64,000 bases of DNA from Sphingobacterium sp. ML3W (GCF_000747525.1 NZ_CP009278.1:4464001-4528000); one strand, 5' to 3'; counted from the stretch's first letter, positions 26,965 through 36,360 are shown. The notes: generated by a model from the letters alone, not told the origin. Numbers and translations: made by a program.

Positions 26965-28463
26965 TTGACAATCAAATTATAGCAACAGTACTTGTACATT
27001 TATTTACAGCAATCATACAGCTTGGTTTTTGGCGAAAAACTGCAACACAAAGAGTTTTAAGCATCGGCGGTAGCTTCATCAGTTTAATTTTTGCAATCAA
27101 ATTATTTGCTAAAGTATTCGATGGAAATATTCTTATTATGCATGCAGCCAATTGGGAAGCTCCATTCGGAATTGTATTTGTTGCAGATCTATTAAGCGCC
27201 ACATTGATACTTTTAACAGCCATTGCAGGATTATCCGTCTCTATATACTCAGCTACTGGTATCGGTCGTCAACGGGTACTATACGGATACTTCCCCATCT
27301 TCCATTTCTTATTGATGGGCCTAAATGGTGCATTTTTAACAGGAGATATTTTTAACCTTTATGTGTTTTTTGAGGTTATTATTATATCATCTTTTGTTCT
27401 AATGACCTTAGGGGGGCGTAAAGCGCAATTAGAGGGTGCTGTAAAATATATGGCCATGAATATTCTGGCATCCACCTTTTTCTTGACTGGCATTGGTCTT
27501 CTTTATGGTATATCAGGTTCTTTGAATATGGCTGATCTAGCACTCATTGTTCCCAAGATAGAAAATCGTGCAATTGTTGATATAACGGCAACCTTCTTTT
27601 TGATTGGTTTTGGCATCAAATCGGCAATTTTCCCACTTTACTTTTGGTTGCCCTCCTCTTATCACACACCTCCTTCTGCTGTTGCTGCAATATTTGGTGG
27701 ATTATTGACAAAAGTAGGTATCTACGCACTATTCCGAGTTTTTACATTGATATTTATTCCGAATGAATTTATTCGAAATCTATTTGTAATACTGGCTATT
27801 CTAACCATTTTGACTGGTGCTTTTGGTATGCTGATCAAAACTAATGTGAGACGAATTTTTTCTTATCTCATTGTTTGTCATATTGGTTTTATGATTGGCG
27901 GATTGGGTATGTATAGTAAATTGGCTCTTCTTGGCGCCGTATTCTACTTGATTCATGATATAATGGTCAAGACAAATCTCTTTCTCATAGCCGGATTAAT
28001 TCGTCAAATGAGAGGTTCAATGGATTTAAAAAAATTGGGCGGTTTGTATGGCGAATACCCTAAAATATCCTTGCTGATTGCAATCGTTCTTTTCTCATTA
28101 GCTGGTATTCCTCCTTTATCCGGATTTTGGGCGAAAATATATTTGTTGCAAGGAGCTTTTCAAACAGAACATTATTTTTATGCTGGAGCACTGATATTAG
28201 GAAGTTTTATGACGCTATTTGTAATTGCAAAATTCTGGTCCGAAGTCTTTTGGAAGAAATTGCCAGAGCCAGATATGATTGAAGATAAATTCAAGGACCT
28301 CATCGGTATTCGAAAAATAGCCTTGATTTTACCAATTTGTATATTGGCAGCAAGTTCACTATATATTGGATTAAATGCCGAAAGTATTATTCAAGTTGCC
28401 GACCGTATATCATCTGAAATGTTAAACACCGAACCTTATATACAGGCTGTATTAGGTAAATAG
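26961..28463 (+). CDS. mrpD: Mrp antiporter subunit D (NuoM/N-like)
   Basis: A 500-residue complex-I-like subunit with about 14 membrane segments. The functionally important Glu lies in NLYVFFEVIIISSFVLM and the conserved Lys in AAIFGGLLTKVGIYALFR; AIFPLYFWLPSSYHTPPS is the NuoM/N signature between them. PLSGFWAKIYLLQGAF near residue 385 marks the discontinuous helix region. Together with MrpA it forms the proton-translocating part of the antiporter. It overlaps mrpC by 4 bases and is followed 8 bp later by mrpE. All expected charged residues are present, so the complex is probably functional. Confidence 0.95.
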   Translation: MIDNQIIATVLVHLFTAIIQLGFWRKTATQRVLSIGGSFISLIFAIKLFAKVFDGNILIMHAANWEAPFGIVFVADLLSATLILLTAIAGLSVSIYSATGIGRQRVLYGYFPIFHFLLMGLNGAFLTGDIFNLYVFFEVIIISSFVLMTLGGRKAQLEGAVKYMAMNILASTFFLTGIGLLYGISGSLNMADLALIVPKIENRAIVDITATFFLIGFGIKSAIFPLYFWLPSSYHTPPSAVAAIFGGLLTKVGIYALFRVFTLIFIPNEFIRNLFVILAILTILTGAFGMLIKTNVRRIFSYLIVCHIGFMIGGLGMYSKLALLGAVFYLIHDIMVKTNLFLIAGLIRQMRGSMDLKKLGGLYGEYPKISLLIAIVLFSLAGIPPLSGFWAKIYLLQGAFQTEHYFYAGALILGSFMTLFVIAKFWSEVFWKKLPEPDMIEDKFKDLIGIRKIALILPICILAASSLYIGLNAESIIQVADRISSEMLNTEPYIQAVLGK

Positions 28464-28471
28464 AGAAACAT

Positions 28472-28948
28472 ATGATCAAACAGTTTTTAATGAACCTGCT
28501 GCTTTCTTTTATTTGGGTAGCACTAACAGGTTCCATGTACTATACAAATTTTCTATTTGGTTTCATGCTCGGATTCTTTATCCTATGGGTGATGAATCGA
28601 AACGAAATTGACCAACGTTACTTTTATCGGGTTCCAAAAACGATAAGTTTCCTTTTTTTCTTTCTTTATCAAATGATTATTGCAAACCTGCAGGTGGCAT
28701 ACGATGTAATTACACCTAAATATTTTTTCAAACCCGGCATTGTTAAATACCGAATGGATGCCAAGTCGGACTTTGAAATCAATCTCCTGTCCACTTTTAT
28801 TTCCCTTACCCCTGGCACCTTGATTCTTGATGTTAGTGACGACAAAAAGATTTTATATATCCATGTGATGTATCTACATGATAAACAAAAATTCATGATG
28901 CAGTTGAAAAATAATGTTGAACGTAAACTTTTAGAAATTCTGAGATGA
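28472..28948 (+). CDS. mrpE: Mrp antiporter subunit E
   Basis: A 158-residue MnhE/MrpE protein with two or three N-terminal hydrophobic segments and a C-terminal cytoplasmic domain. The conserved PGTLILDVSDDKKILYIHVM matches the family's T-P-G-T-L-x-x-D motif. LSFIWVALTGSMYYTNFLFG is the first membrane segment. It overlaps mrpF by four bases. MrpE has no close complex-I homologue and its presence helps separate a Mrp operon from complex-I-like clusters. The exact role is uncertain but it supports full antiport activity in characterised organisms. Confidence 0.93.
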   Translation: MIKQFLMNLLLSFIWVALTGSMYYTNFLFGFMLGFFILWVMNRNEIDQRYFYRVPKTISFLFFFLYQMIIANLQVAYDVITPKYFFKPGIVKYRMDAKSDFEINLLSTFISLTPGTLILDVSDDKKILYIHVMYLHDKQKFMMQLKNNVERKLLEILR

Positions 28949-29220
28949 GCTTAACTGAATATTTAGATTACGTGGTTTTACCCATATTGATTCTTGCAAC
29001 TGTAATCACTTTTATACGATTATTTAAAGGGCCACACGTTGCAGATCGTGTCATTGCCCTCGATTTAATCATTACTACTGGCATCGGTATCATCACTGTT
29101 TATAGTATCACTACATCGCAGGAAATTTTCCTTGATGTAGCCATGATTTTAGCATTGATTGCATTTTTAGGAACCGTTGCTTTTGCCTATTATTTAGAAA
29201 AACAAGATCACCATGACTGA
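28945..29220 (+). CDS. mrpF: Mrp antiporter subunit F
   Basis: A 91-residue MrpF/MnhF with three membrane helices. The diagnostic central loop is GPHVADRVIALDLIITTGIG, the P-x-x-x-D-R-V-x-A-L-D pattern of the family. The last helix, VAMILALIAFLGTVAFAYYL, carries the usual C-terminal signature. It overlaps mrpE by four bases and mrpG by eight, so all three are likely co-translated. Some MrpF homologues have been linked to bile-salt or sodium efflux, but here the complete operon makes antiport the best explanation. Confidence 0.93.
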   Translation: MSLTEYLDYVVLPILILATVITFIRLFKGPHVADRVIALDLIITTGIGIITVYSITTSQEIFLDVAMILALIAFLGTVAFAYYLEKQDHHD

Positions 29221-29605
29221 TATCATCATTGCTATACTGAGCACGATTGGCGCATTGGCCATTCTTTTTGCTTCAATTGGTATTTTACGGATGCCTGATT
29301 TCTATCTACGTCTTTCCGTAACCGTAAAAGCTGCGACATTGGGCGTCGGCTTACTCCTGCTTTGCGCTGCAATAGTCTTTCCAGATGTATCTGTTACTAC
29401 GAAAACAATTGCAATCGCTTTCTTCCTTGTATTAACGGCTCCTGTGGCAGCACATATGATTGGAAGGGTTGCTTATATTACGGGAATTAAGGTGTGGAAA
29501 GGGACTGTAACGGATGAATTGGAAGGGATGTATGATGAAGAGACGCATGAATTGAAAGGAACTCCAGACGACTCTCCATCAAACGATGAATTGACTAAAA
29601 AATAA
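29213..29605 (+). CDS. mrpG: Mrp antiporter subunit G
   Basis: A 130-residue MrpG/MnhG with three hydrophobic segments. The family motif GILRMPDFYLRLSVTVKAAT is intact, and FFLVLTAPVAAHMIGRVAY is the conserved last helix. The tail is hydrophilic and acidic. Its stop lies 11 bases inside the 3' end of the convergent lactonase-like gene, with no room for a separate terminator, so transcription of the operon must run into that gene. It completes the canonical A-B-C-D-E-F-G order. Confidence 0.94.
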   Translation: MTDIIIAILSTIGALAILFASIGILRMPDFYLRLSVTVKAATLGVGLLLLCAAIVFPDVSVTTKTIAIAFFLVLTAPVAAHMIGRVAYITGIKVWKGTVTDELEGMYDEETHELKGTPDDSPSNDELTKK

Positions 29606-30689
29606 TACACACTGGGGCTGGAATACGAACAGGTTTTCCAGTCTCTTTCAATAAACCTGTTTTTTCATTTCTTGCAAACGTTACGACCTCGTTGGTTGTT
29701 TGATTCGCAACCAAAAGAAACTTACCATCAGGGCTGATGTTAAAACTTCGTGGCCCTTCGCCTAAAGTAGGTTGATTCGCAACCTTCGTTAATTTACCAT
29801 CCTTCGCTATAGAAAAAACACCTATGGTATTTGCATCTCCTCTATTTGTAGCATATATAAATTTACCGTCTGGAGATACTTTGATATCTGCTGCGCCATT
29901 CTTGCCAGCAAACCCATCTGGATTAATATTAATAGACTGATGAAAAAGCCAATCTTGCCCATCGCGCTTGTAAACTGCGATGTCTGCAGTCATTTCCAAA
30001 ACGACATACATATAATGCTCTTTCTTTCCAAAAGCAATATGTCTTGGTCCTCCTCCAGCAGAAGTGAATACCTCAGCTGGATCACTGTGTAAAGAAGCAT
30101 CATTTTTTTTAGGATTAATCAAATTATAAATTGAAACTTGATCTAATCCCAAATCTTGGACAAAGATTTCATTTCCTTTTTTTGAAAAAAAAGCCGAATG
30201 TACATGTGGTGCTTCTTGCCTTATTTTATCAACTCCCTTTCCTTCGTGTTGTACAAAATCTACAAGATCACCAATCACACCATTGGACTCTAATTTATAC
30301 AATACAAATGATCCACCTGAATAATTGGATACTGCTATTAAATTTTTATTAGGACTTACTGAGACATGACAAGGATCGTCGCCTTTTGTAGGAACCGTAT
30401 TCAGGGTTGTAAATTGACCATTGCTGTATGAATACGCTGTTAAATTTCCTTTATTATTTCCTTGTTCACTAACCGCATAAATAATGTTATCCTTACGGGA
30501 TAAAAAAGAAGGATTAACCATTGGAGTCGTTGCAACCATTGCTATTTCACCCGTTTTAACATTGAAATCAAAAGCATAAATACCCTTACTCTCCGAATCG
30601 TTGGTATAGGTCCCGATAAACATCGGAATAGTTTGAGACCAGCCTAAAAAAGGAAAACAGGTCAAAATAAAAAATATAATCTTTTTCAT
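29595..30689 (-). CDS. Lactonase-family beta-propeller protein, secreted
   Basis: A 364-residue protein of the seven-bladed beta-propeller lactonase family, which includes cycloisomerase-like 6-phosphogluconolactonases. The N-terminus is a signal peptide (MKKIIFFILTCFPFLGWSQT), so this copy is exported, unlike a cytosolic pentose-phosphate enzyme. Repeated blades have the pattern PHVHSAFF, GGGPRHIAFGK, DIKVSPDGKFIYATNRG and GPRSFNISPDGKFLLVANQT. GGGPRH and NRG segments are the family signature. Whether it hydrolyses 6-phosphogluconolactone or another lactone in the periplasm cannot be decided. Its stop lies within mrpG on the other strand. Confidence 0.85.
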   Translation of the reverse strand: MKKIIFFILTCFPFLGWSQTIPMFIGTYTNDSESKGIYAFDFNVKTGEIAMVATTPMVNPSFLSRKDNIIYAVSEQGNNKGNLTAYSYSNGQFTTLNTVPTKGDDPCHVSVSPNKNLIAVSNYSGGSFVLYKLESNGVIGDLVDFVQHEGKGVDKIRQEAPHVHSAFFSKKGNEIFVQDLGLDQVSIYNLINPKKNDASLHSDPAEVFTSAGGGPRHIAFGKKEHYMYVVLEMTADIAVYKRDGQDWLFHQSININPDGFAGKNGAADIKVSPDGKFIYATNRGDANTIGVFSIAKDGKLTKVANQPTLGEGPRSFNISPDGKFLLVANQTTNEVVTFARNEKTGLLKETGKPVRIPAPVCIIF

Positions 30690-30881
30690 GATTTCAAAAT
30701 TAAAACTTTGTGTTAAAATGTAGTGTTAAAATTGGTTAAAACTACATTTTCTACATTGTAAATACTTATTTTAGCTGTTCCATGGATGTTCAGTATTCTT
30801 TTGTTATCATTGAACTTCTAAATGCTATAATCACTTGGAAATATTATTGAAATAAAATTAAGAATAATTAAGATATTCTAA

Positions 30882-30889
30882 TAATTTTG
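30882..30889 (+). promoter_or_regulatory. Candidate -7 element for the surA-like gene
   Basis: TAATTTTG matches the Bacteroidota -7 consensus TAnnTTTG and lies 68 bp before the surA-like ATG. I see no clear -33 element at the expected spacing. The rest of the 268-bp gap shows no other feature. Confidence 0.3.
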
Positions 30890-30957
30890 TGCAAGCTTTC
30901 AGAACTTTTAGTTTGGACTGATTTATTTAAAAAAAGAATTTAATTTACATTCCACGA

Positions 30958-32304
30958 ATGAAAAAAAACATATATACGTTGCTATTATTGGTATTTGTGA
31001 CAGCACAAACAGTATTTGCGCAAAAACAAGTAATTGATCGAGTAGTTGCGACAGTTGGGTCGGGTATTATATTACAATCTGATGTTGATTTGCAATATGC
31101 ACAATATCTTTCAGGCGGCAATAAACCAAATGAAAATTTCAAATGCGAAATGCTACAACAGCTCCTTACGCAAAAGCTTCTTTCCCAACAAGCGGTTATT
31201 GACTCTATCGAAGTTGGGGAAGCCGAAATAGATGATAACCTAAATAGTCGATTGAGATATATGTCGCAGCAAGCGGGTGGTCAAGAAAGATTAGAGAAAT
31301 TTTTAAACAGATCTTTACTACAATATAAAGAAGATATGCGACCAAGTATTGCTGAGCAATTGAAAGCAAATAAAATGCGTCAAAATATCGTTCAAAAAGT
31401 AGATGTTACTCCTATCGAAGTAAAACGTTATTTTGAATCACTCAACACTGACAGCTTACCCTACTTTACTACTGAAGTAGAGATTGGTGAAATTGTCATG
31501 TTTCCGAAATTAACTACTGAGGAAAAAGCAGAATTTAAAGATAAAGCAGAAGGACTTCGAAAACAAGTCATGGATGGGTCTGAATTTGGTACGATTGCTC
31601 GATTATACTCTGAAGATGGATCAGCACCTTATGGAGGAGATTTAGGCTTTAATACCCGTGATAATTGGGTTAAAGAATTTGCAGCGATGGCCTTTAAATT
31701 GAAAGCTGGCGACATTTCGCCCGTATTCGAAACGCAATATGGATTTCACTTCTTACAGGTGCTAGAAAGACGTGGTGAAGAAGTTCATGTAAGACATATA
31801 CTAATCAAATTTAAACCAACTGCTGCTAGTATAGAACGCACACAAACGAAAATTGATAGTATCTATAATTTAGTCACAACGGGTAAATTAGATTTCTATC
31901 ATGCGGCTACAACGAATTCGGATAGTGAGGAAACTAAGTTCAATGGTGGGATGGTCTTAAATCAAGGTGGTGAAACACGTACTACCTTAATACCAGTTGA
32001 TCAATTAGAAGCTTCGGTATTTCAAGCCATCGACACGCTTCAACCTGGAGAATATTCGAAACCCGCACAGTTTACAGATCGTACAGGAGAAGTTGGATTA
32101 CGTTTTAACTATTTAAAATCTCGTATTGCACCTCATAAAGCGAATTTAGATGAAGATTTTTCTAAAATTAAAGAAGCTGCAAGACAAGATAAGGTTAACC
32201 GTAAATTGAATACCTGGTTTGAATCGAAAAGAGCAAATACCTATATCGATATTGCAGATGACTTTCAAAATTGTGATGAACTTAAGGTATGGATCACCAA
32301 ATAA
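30958..32304 (+). CDS. SurA-like periplasmic chaperone/peptidyl-prolyl isomerase
   Basis: A 448-residue exported protein with a signal peptide (MKKNIYTLLLLVFVTAQT onward, cleavage after VFA). An N-terminal helical SurA-type chaperone region contains VIDRVVATVGSGIILQSDVD and MLQQLLTQKLLSQQAV. Two parvulin-type PPIase domains follow: about 175-270, with YSEDGSAPYGGDLGF and QYGFHFLQVL, and about 276-385, beginning VHVRHILIKF with a GGMVLN segment. It should help outer-membrane beta-barrel proteins, such as the many SusC proteins here, to fold in the periplasm. The gene is monocistronic and followed by a strong terminator. The family assignment is firm; isomerase activity of each domain is not proven. 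Confidence 0.9.
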   Translation: MKKNIYTLLLLVFVTAQTVFAQKQVIDRVVATVGSGIILQSDVDLQYAQYLSGGNKPNENFKCEMLQQLLTQKLLSQQAVIDSIEVGEAEIDDNLNSRLRYMSQQAGGQERLEKFLNRSLLQYKEDMRPSIAEQLKANKMRQNIVQKVDVTPIEVKRYFESLNTDSLPYFTTEVEIGEIVMFPKLTTEEKAEFKDKAEGLRKQVMDGSEFGTIARLYSEDGSAPYGGDLGFNTRDNWVKEFAAMAFKLKAGDISPVFETQYGFHFLQVLERRGEEVHVRHILIKFKPTAASIERTQTKIDSIYNLVTTGKLDFYHAATTNSDSEETKFNGGMVLNQGGETRTTLIPVDQLEASVFQAIDTLQPGEYSKPAQFTDRTGEVGLRFNYLKSRIAPHKANLDEDFSKIKEAARQDKVNRKLNTWFESKRANTYIDIADDFQNCDELKVWITK

Positions 32305-32319
32305 GTTAATGGATTTCTA

Positions 32320-32370
32320 TATAAAAAAGTAAGGGCTTCAAATTGAATTTGAAGCCCTTACTTTTTTATA
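32320..32370. terminator. Bidirectional terminator, 51-nt perfect palindrome
   Basis: The two 25-nt arms are exactly complementary around a single G at 32345; a practical hairpin has a 20-bp stem (AAAAAAGTAAGGGCTTCAAA) with loop TTGAA. Each side has an A-tract opposite a T-tract, so it terminates in both directions between the convergent surA-like and NTF2-like genes. Confidence 0.9.
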
Positions 32371-32392
32371 TCATGAATACAATATAAGTACG

Positions 32393-33277
32393 CTATCGTT
32401 CAAACATCATTTCAACTAATACATTCCAATTTGCCTTAGTGACATCATCCTTTGCTAGTTCGCTCAGTTTCCATACACGGATATAGTTATACTTAACTAC
32501 TTTATCTTTTAGTTTGATTGTAGCAGTACCAAAAGAGTATGCATACTCACCACTATAAGCTCGACCTACCTGCTCAGGAGTGGTGGTTATGTCCATGCGA
32601 GATTTTTTTAAATAGGCTAATATGTTCTTTTTCCCTTCTATTGGTTGAATCCAAGGAAAAAGAAGGCGTGCATCATCATTTAAAAACTCCTTATAGCCTG
32701 CTTGATTATCAGCTTTAAGCACGGCAGACATAAGCTTATCCGTCTCAAAAACGATCTCTTTACGTTGCCCTAATCGCACTTGTGAACGATGTTTTAAATA
32801 CCATGATTCACTAGGTTCATAAAATGCCAATTCCGAAGCTTCCTTATTACCTAAGTTTTCTACTTCAGCACGTATATCTACCAGCCACTTGCCTTTTTTA
32901 TTTCTTTTCCAAACCGTTAAATATTGTCCAAATCGTTTTCTTGCCCCTACCTTTTGAAACTCCATAGGGCCAGTTGTTATCCCAAAATCTTGACTTTTTG
33001 AAACCATAGCCAATGCAGGTTCCCATGTCATAACATCGGGAATATTAGGCCTATTGTTAAGGTAGTCAAGAGCATTGACTTCAGAAGGGACAAAAAACTT
33101 TGACTCTTTATCGATTATGGATAAAAATGCTTGATGTGGGGTGGTTGTTTTGGAAATCAGTGCAGCTTCTTTATCCGCACTGATCAAATTACCTACTTTA
33201 TCGGGTATTTGTGCAAATACTTGTGCAGATAATGCACTCATAAAAACTACCGCCGATAATTTATTCCATATATTCAT
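32393..33277 (-). CDS. Secreted protein with possible NTF2-like domains
   Basis: A 294-residue exported protein with a signal peptide ending near AQVFAQ (about residue 23). The mature part appears to hold two similar units: one containing HQAFLSIIDKESKFFVPSEV and TVWKRNKKGKWLVDIRAEVE, and one containing MSAVLKADNQAGYKEFLND followed by YIRVWKLSE and WNVLVEMMF. The pattern (helices, then a V-W-K plus G-K-W strand pair) is that of NTF2-like/DUF4440 proteins, but the match is not strong. No catalytic residues can be named. It lies 32 bp downstream of cysS on the same strand and may be its operon partner. Confidence 0.5.
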   Translation of the reverse strand: MNIWNKLSAVVFMSALSAQVFAQIPDKVGNLISADKEAALISKTTTPHQAFLSIIDKESKFFVPSEVNALDYLNNRPNIPDVMTWEPALAMVSKSQDFGITTGPMEFQKVGARKRFGQYLTVWKRNKKGKWLVDIRAEVENLGNKEASELAFYEPSESWYLKHRSQVRLGQRKEIVFETDKLMSAVLKADNQAGYKEFLNDDARLLFPWIQPIEGKKNILAYLKKSRMDITTTPEQVGRAYSGEYAYSFGTATIKLKDKVVKYNYIRVWKLSELAKDDVTKANWNVLVEMMFER

Positions 33278-33309
33278 GTAATGTCTTTATTTAATTTGGA
33301 CACTAACTA

Positions 33310-34776
33310 TCAAATCTTATTCCAAAGTGTGCCATCTTTGCTATCCTTTAATTGAATTCCGATAGCATTCAACTCTTCGCGAATACGATCTGAAGTTGCA
33401 AAATCCTTATTTTGCTTTGCTCCATCACGCAATTTAATAACAATATCCATGACCTCATCAATACCATCATTATTTGATATTAAATCATTTTCAAGACCAA
33501 GAATATCAAAAACAAAATGTTGCAAGAATGATTTCAACTCTTCCAAATCACTTGCGCTGATTGCAGATTTTCCGTCATAGATAGAATTAATCAACCGAAC
33601 AACTTCAAACAGCTCTGCAATTAAAATAGGGCTATTAAAATCGTCATCCATTGCCGCATAACATCTTGCACGTAAAACAGCTATATCTACTGCAGATTTC
33701 CCTTTAGAAGGCTTCAATTTATCCAGTAGACTAATAGCTGTCATTAAGCGTTTAAATCCTTTATCTGCCGCATCCAAGGCTTCATTAGAAAAGTCTAGCG
33801 TGCTTCTATAATGTGCTTGAAGCATAAAGAAACGAACGGACATCGGTGAATATCCCCGTTCTAACAAAGGATGATCACCAGTAAACAACTGATGAGGTAA
33901 AAAACCATTACCAGAAGATTTGGACATTCTAGCTCCATTTACCGTCAGCATATTGGTATGCATCCAATATTTGGCTGGAGCTGTGTGGTTACAAGCCTCA
34001 GACTGTGCAATTTCATTCGTATGATGCGTAGCTGCTAAATCCATGCCACCGCCATGAATATCAAATTGGTCACCTAAATATTTGCGACTCATCGCCGAAC
34101 ATTCAATGTGCCAACCTGGAAAACCAACGCTCCATGGTGAAGGCCAACGCATGATGTGCTCAGGTTTGGCTTTTATCCAAAGTGCAAAGTCCAATCTTCC
34201 ACGTTTTTCATCTTGGCCACCAAGTTCACGTGTATTATTCAACATATCCTCTAGCTTACGATTGGTTAAAATAGTGTAATCGTAATCCTTAACATATTTT
34301 TCCACATCAAAGTAAACAGTACCATTACGCTCATAAGCATATCCATTGCTGATGATTTTTTGCACCATTTCAATCTGTTCAGAAATATGTCCTGTAGCAG
34401 TAGGTTCTATGCTTGGAGGAAGTGTATTGAATAGACGTAATACATCATGGAAACCAAGTGTATACTTCTGCACAATCTCCATTGGCTCCAGTTGTTCCAA
34501 TTTTGCTTTTTTCGCAAATTTGTCATCTCCTTCGTCATTATCCCCCTCCAAATGCCCGGCATCTGTAATATTCCGCACATATCGGACTTTAAATCCAAGA
34601 TGTTTTAAATAACGAAAAATCAAGTCAAAAGACACAAAAGTCCGGCAATTTCCAAGGTGAACATCACTGTATACCGTAGGCCCACAAACATACATCCCTA
34701 CTAAAGAGGGATGTAATGGTTGGAACTTTTCTTTTTTACGTGTTAGCGTATTGTATAAATAAAGATTGTTTTCCAT
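33310..34776 (-). CDS. cysS: Cysteinyl-tRNA synthetase
   Basis: A 488-residue class I aminoacyl-tRNA synthetase that charges tRNA-Cys. The zinc/substrate cysteine lies in MYVCGPTVYSDVHLGNCRTF, where HLGN is the HIGH-type motif. The second zinc-binding block is FPGWHIECSAMS with DIHGGGMDLAATHHTNEIAQ, and the KMSKS-type motif is ARMSKSSGN. A C-terminal DALR-type anticodon-binding region and a conserved end (IREELNAIGIQLKDSKDGT) complete the protein. Length is normal. It starts 20 bp after der on the same strand, suggesting co-transcription. Confidence 0.97.
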   Translation of the reverse strand: MENNLYLYNTLTRKKEKFQPLHPSLVGMYVCGPTVYSDVHLGNCRTFVSFDLIFRYLKHLGFKVRYVRNITDAGHLEGDNDEGDDKFAKKAKLEQLEPMEIVQKYTLGFHDVLRLFNTLPPSIEPTATGHISEQIEMVQKIISNGYAYERNGTVYFDVEKYVKDYDYTILTNRKLEDMLNNTRELGGQDEKRGRLDFALWIKAKPEHIMRWPSPWSVGFPGWHIECSAMSRKYLGDQFDIHGGGMDLAATHHTNEIAQSEACNHTAPAKYWMHTNMLTVNGARMSKSSGNGFLPHQLFTGDHPLLERGYSPMSVRFFMLQAHYRSTLDFSNEALDAADKGFKRLMTAISLLDKLKPSKGKSAVDIAVLRARCYAAMDDDFNSPILIAELFEVVRLINSIYDGKSAISASDLEELKSFLQHFVFDILGLENDLISNNDGIDEVMDIVIKLRDGAKQNKDFATSDRIREELNAIGIQLKDSKDGTLWNKI

Positions 34777-34795
34777 GTCTAGAAAATATCAGTTT

Positions 34796-36097
34796 CTATT
34801 TTTGTCTAAAATAAATTTGAAGTGGAACACCTTCAAAATCGAAGTGTTCACGTAATTTGTTCTCAATATAACGTTTGTAAGGATCTTTCACATACTGTGG
34901 TAAGTTACAGAAGAATGCAAACATAGGTGTACGTCCAGGTAACTGTGTTACATATTTTACCTTGATATATTTACCTTTTAAAGCTGGTGGCGGGTAATTT
35001 TCAATTACCTGCAACATCACTTCATTCAATTTTGAAGTTGGTATCTTTTTCGTTTTATTTTCATATACCTTAGCAGCTACCTCTAATGTTTTGAAAATAC
35101 GCTGTTTTTCTGTAACTGAAGTAAAAACAATAGGCACGTCTGTAAATGGAGCTAATTTTTCTTTGATTCGCGCTTCAAAATCTTTCATCGTTTTATTGTC
35201 TTTTTCAATGGTATCCCATTTATTGACAACAATTACAATTCCTTTTCTATTTTTCTCAGCCAAATGGAAGATATTGATATCCTGAGCTTCGATGCCATCA
35301 TTTGCATCTAACATCAAAATAACAACGTCTGAATCTTCCAGCGCTTTGATTGTACGCATCACAGAATAAAACTCAATATCTTCGTTCACCTTTGATTTAC
35401 GTCTTAATCCAGCGGTGTCAATAAGCAAGAAATCATGACCAAATTGCTTATAATGAATACGAATCGAATCGCGCGTAGTACCAGCTACTGGCGTAACAAT
35501 ATTACGTTCCACACCTAACAAAGCATTTGTCAAAGAGGATTTACCAACATTTGGACGACCTACAATCGTATATTTTGGTAGTGAGGTGTCATCTTCAAAT
35601 TCAGCTTCAAGAGTAGACACAACAGCATCTAATAACTCTCCTGTCCCAGAACCTGTAGCAGAAGAAACATTATAAATTTCACCTAAACCAAAGGCATAGA
35701 ATTCTGCAGAATCATGGTGTAATTTTGCATGGTCAACTTTATTTGCAGCAACGTATACAGGCTTAGAACTTCTTCTTAAAAGATCCGCGATTTCATCATC
35801 TAGATCCGTAATACCTGTTGTTACATCTACCATAAAAATAATCGCAGATGCTTCTTCTATTGCGATATGGACCTGATCACGAATTGCTTCTTCGAATACA
35901 TCATCCGAGCCATGTACAAATCCACCAGTATCAATTACTGTAAACTTTTTCCCAATCCATTCTGCCGTTTCATAGTGACGGTCGCGCGTCACTCCACTAA
36001 AGTCATCAACAATAGCTTTTCTACTCTCCGTCAGACGATTAAAAAGCGTGGATTTCCCAACATTTGGACGACCTACAATTGCAACAATATTTGCCAT
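34796..36097 (-). CDS. der: Ribosome-associated GTPase Der (EngA)
   Basis: A 433-residue GTPase with two consecutive G domains, unique to Der, needed for 50S ribosomal subunit maturation. Domain 1 has GRPNVGKSTLFN (8-19), DTGG and NKVD; domain 2 has GRPNVGKSSLTN near residue 180, DTAGLRRKSKV and NKWD. A C-terminal KH-like domain ends the protein (YIENKLREHFDFEGVPLQIY). All nucleotide-binding motifs are intact. It precedes cysS and probably shares its promoter. A TAnnTTTG element lies 67 bp upstream. Confidence 0.97.
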   Translation of the reverse strand: MANIVAIVGRPNVGKSTLFNRLTESRKAIVDDFSGVTRDRHYETAEWIGKKFTVIDTGGFVHGSDDVFEEAIRDQVHIAIEEASAIIFMVDVTTGITDLDDEIADLLRRSSKPVYVAANKVDHAKLHHDSAEFYAFGLGEIYNVSSATGSGTGELLDAVVSTLEAEFEDDTSLPKYTIVGRPNVGKSSLTNALLGVERNIVTPVAGTTRDSIRIHYKQFGHDFLLIDTAGLRRKSKVNEDIEFYSVMRTIKALEDSDVVILMLDANDGIEAQDINIFHLAEKNRKGIVIVVNKWDTIEKDNKTMKDFEARIKEKLAPFTDVPIVFTSVTEKQRIFKTLEVAAKVYENKTKKIPTSKLNEVMLQVIENYPPPALKGKYIKVKYVTQLPGRTPMFAFFCNLPQYVKDPYKRYIENKLREHFDFEGVPLQIYFRQK

Positions 36098-36163
36098 ATT
36101 TTTACTATATATTATTCTCGTTACCTCACGGCAACTTATTTAAATACGATTTAACTCAGTTGG

Positions 36164-36171
36164 CAAAGTTA
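36164..36171 (-). promoter_or_regulatory. Candidate -7 element for der
   Basis: The minus strand reads TAACTTTG, an exact TAnnTTTG, 67 bp upstream of the der ATG. The -33 region has only a weak TTTC. Apart from this and the terminator at 36361, the 316-bp gap between der and the GH84 gene shows nothing recognisable. Confidence 0.4.
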
Positions 36172-36360
36172 CACATTATACCTGGTATTTTTGGAAACCA
36201 ATCTAATCTAATCGTAAACAATAGCATTTTTTTGCGGAACTTCCCTATAATGCGATTCGAGATTGAACAAGCTTGCTACCAGTAAGTAATGTAAAGTTTT
36301 CTTTAACGTCATTTTTTATCTTTACAGTACTCCTATGCATATCTTAACCTAGGATGCAAA

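Noticed and set aside
23876..29605. Respiratory complex I or hydrogenase-type cluster
   Set aside because: NuoL/M/K-like proteins occur with MrpB, MrpE, MrpF and MrpG in canonical order and no peripheral-arm subunits, so it is a Mrp antiporter.
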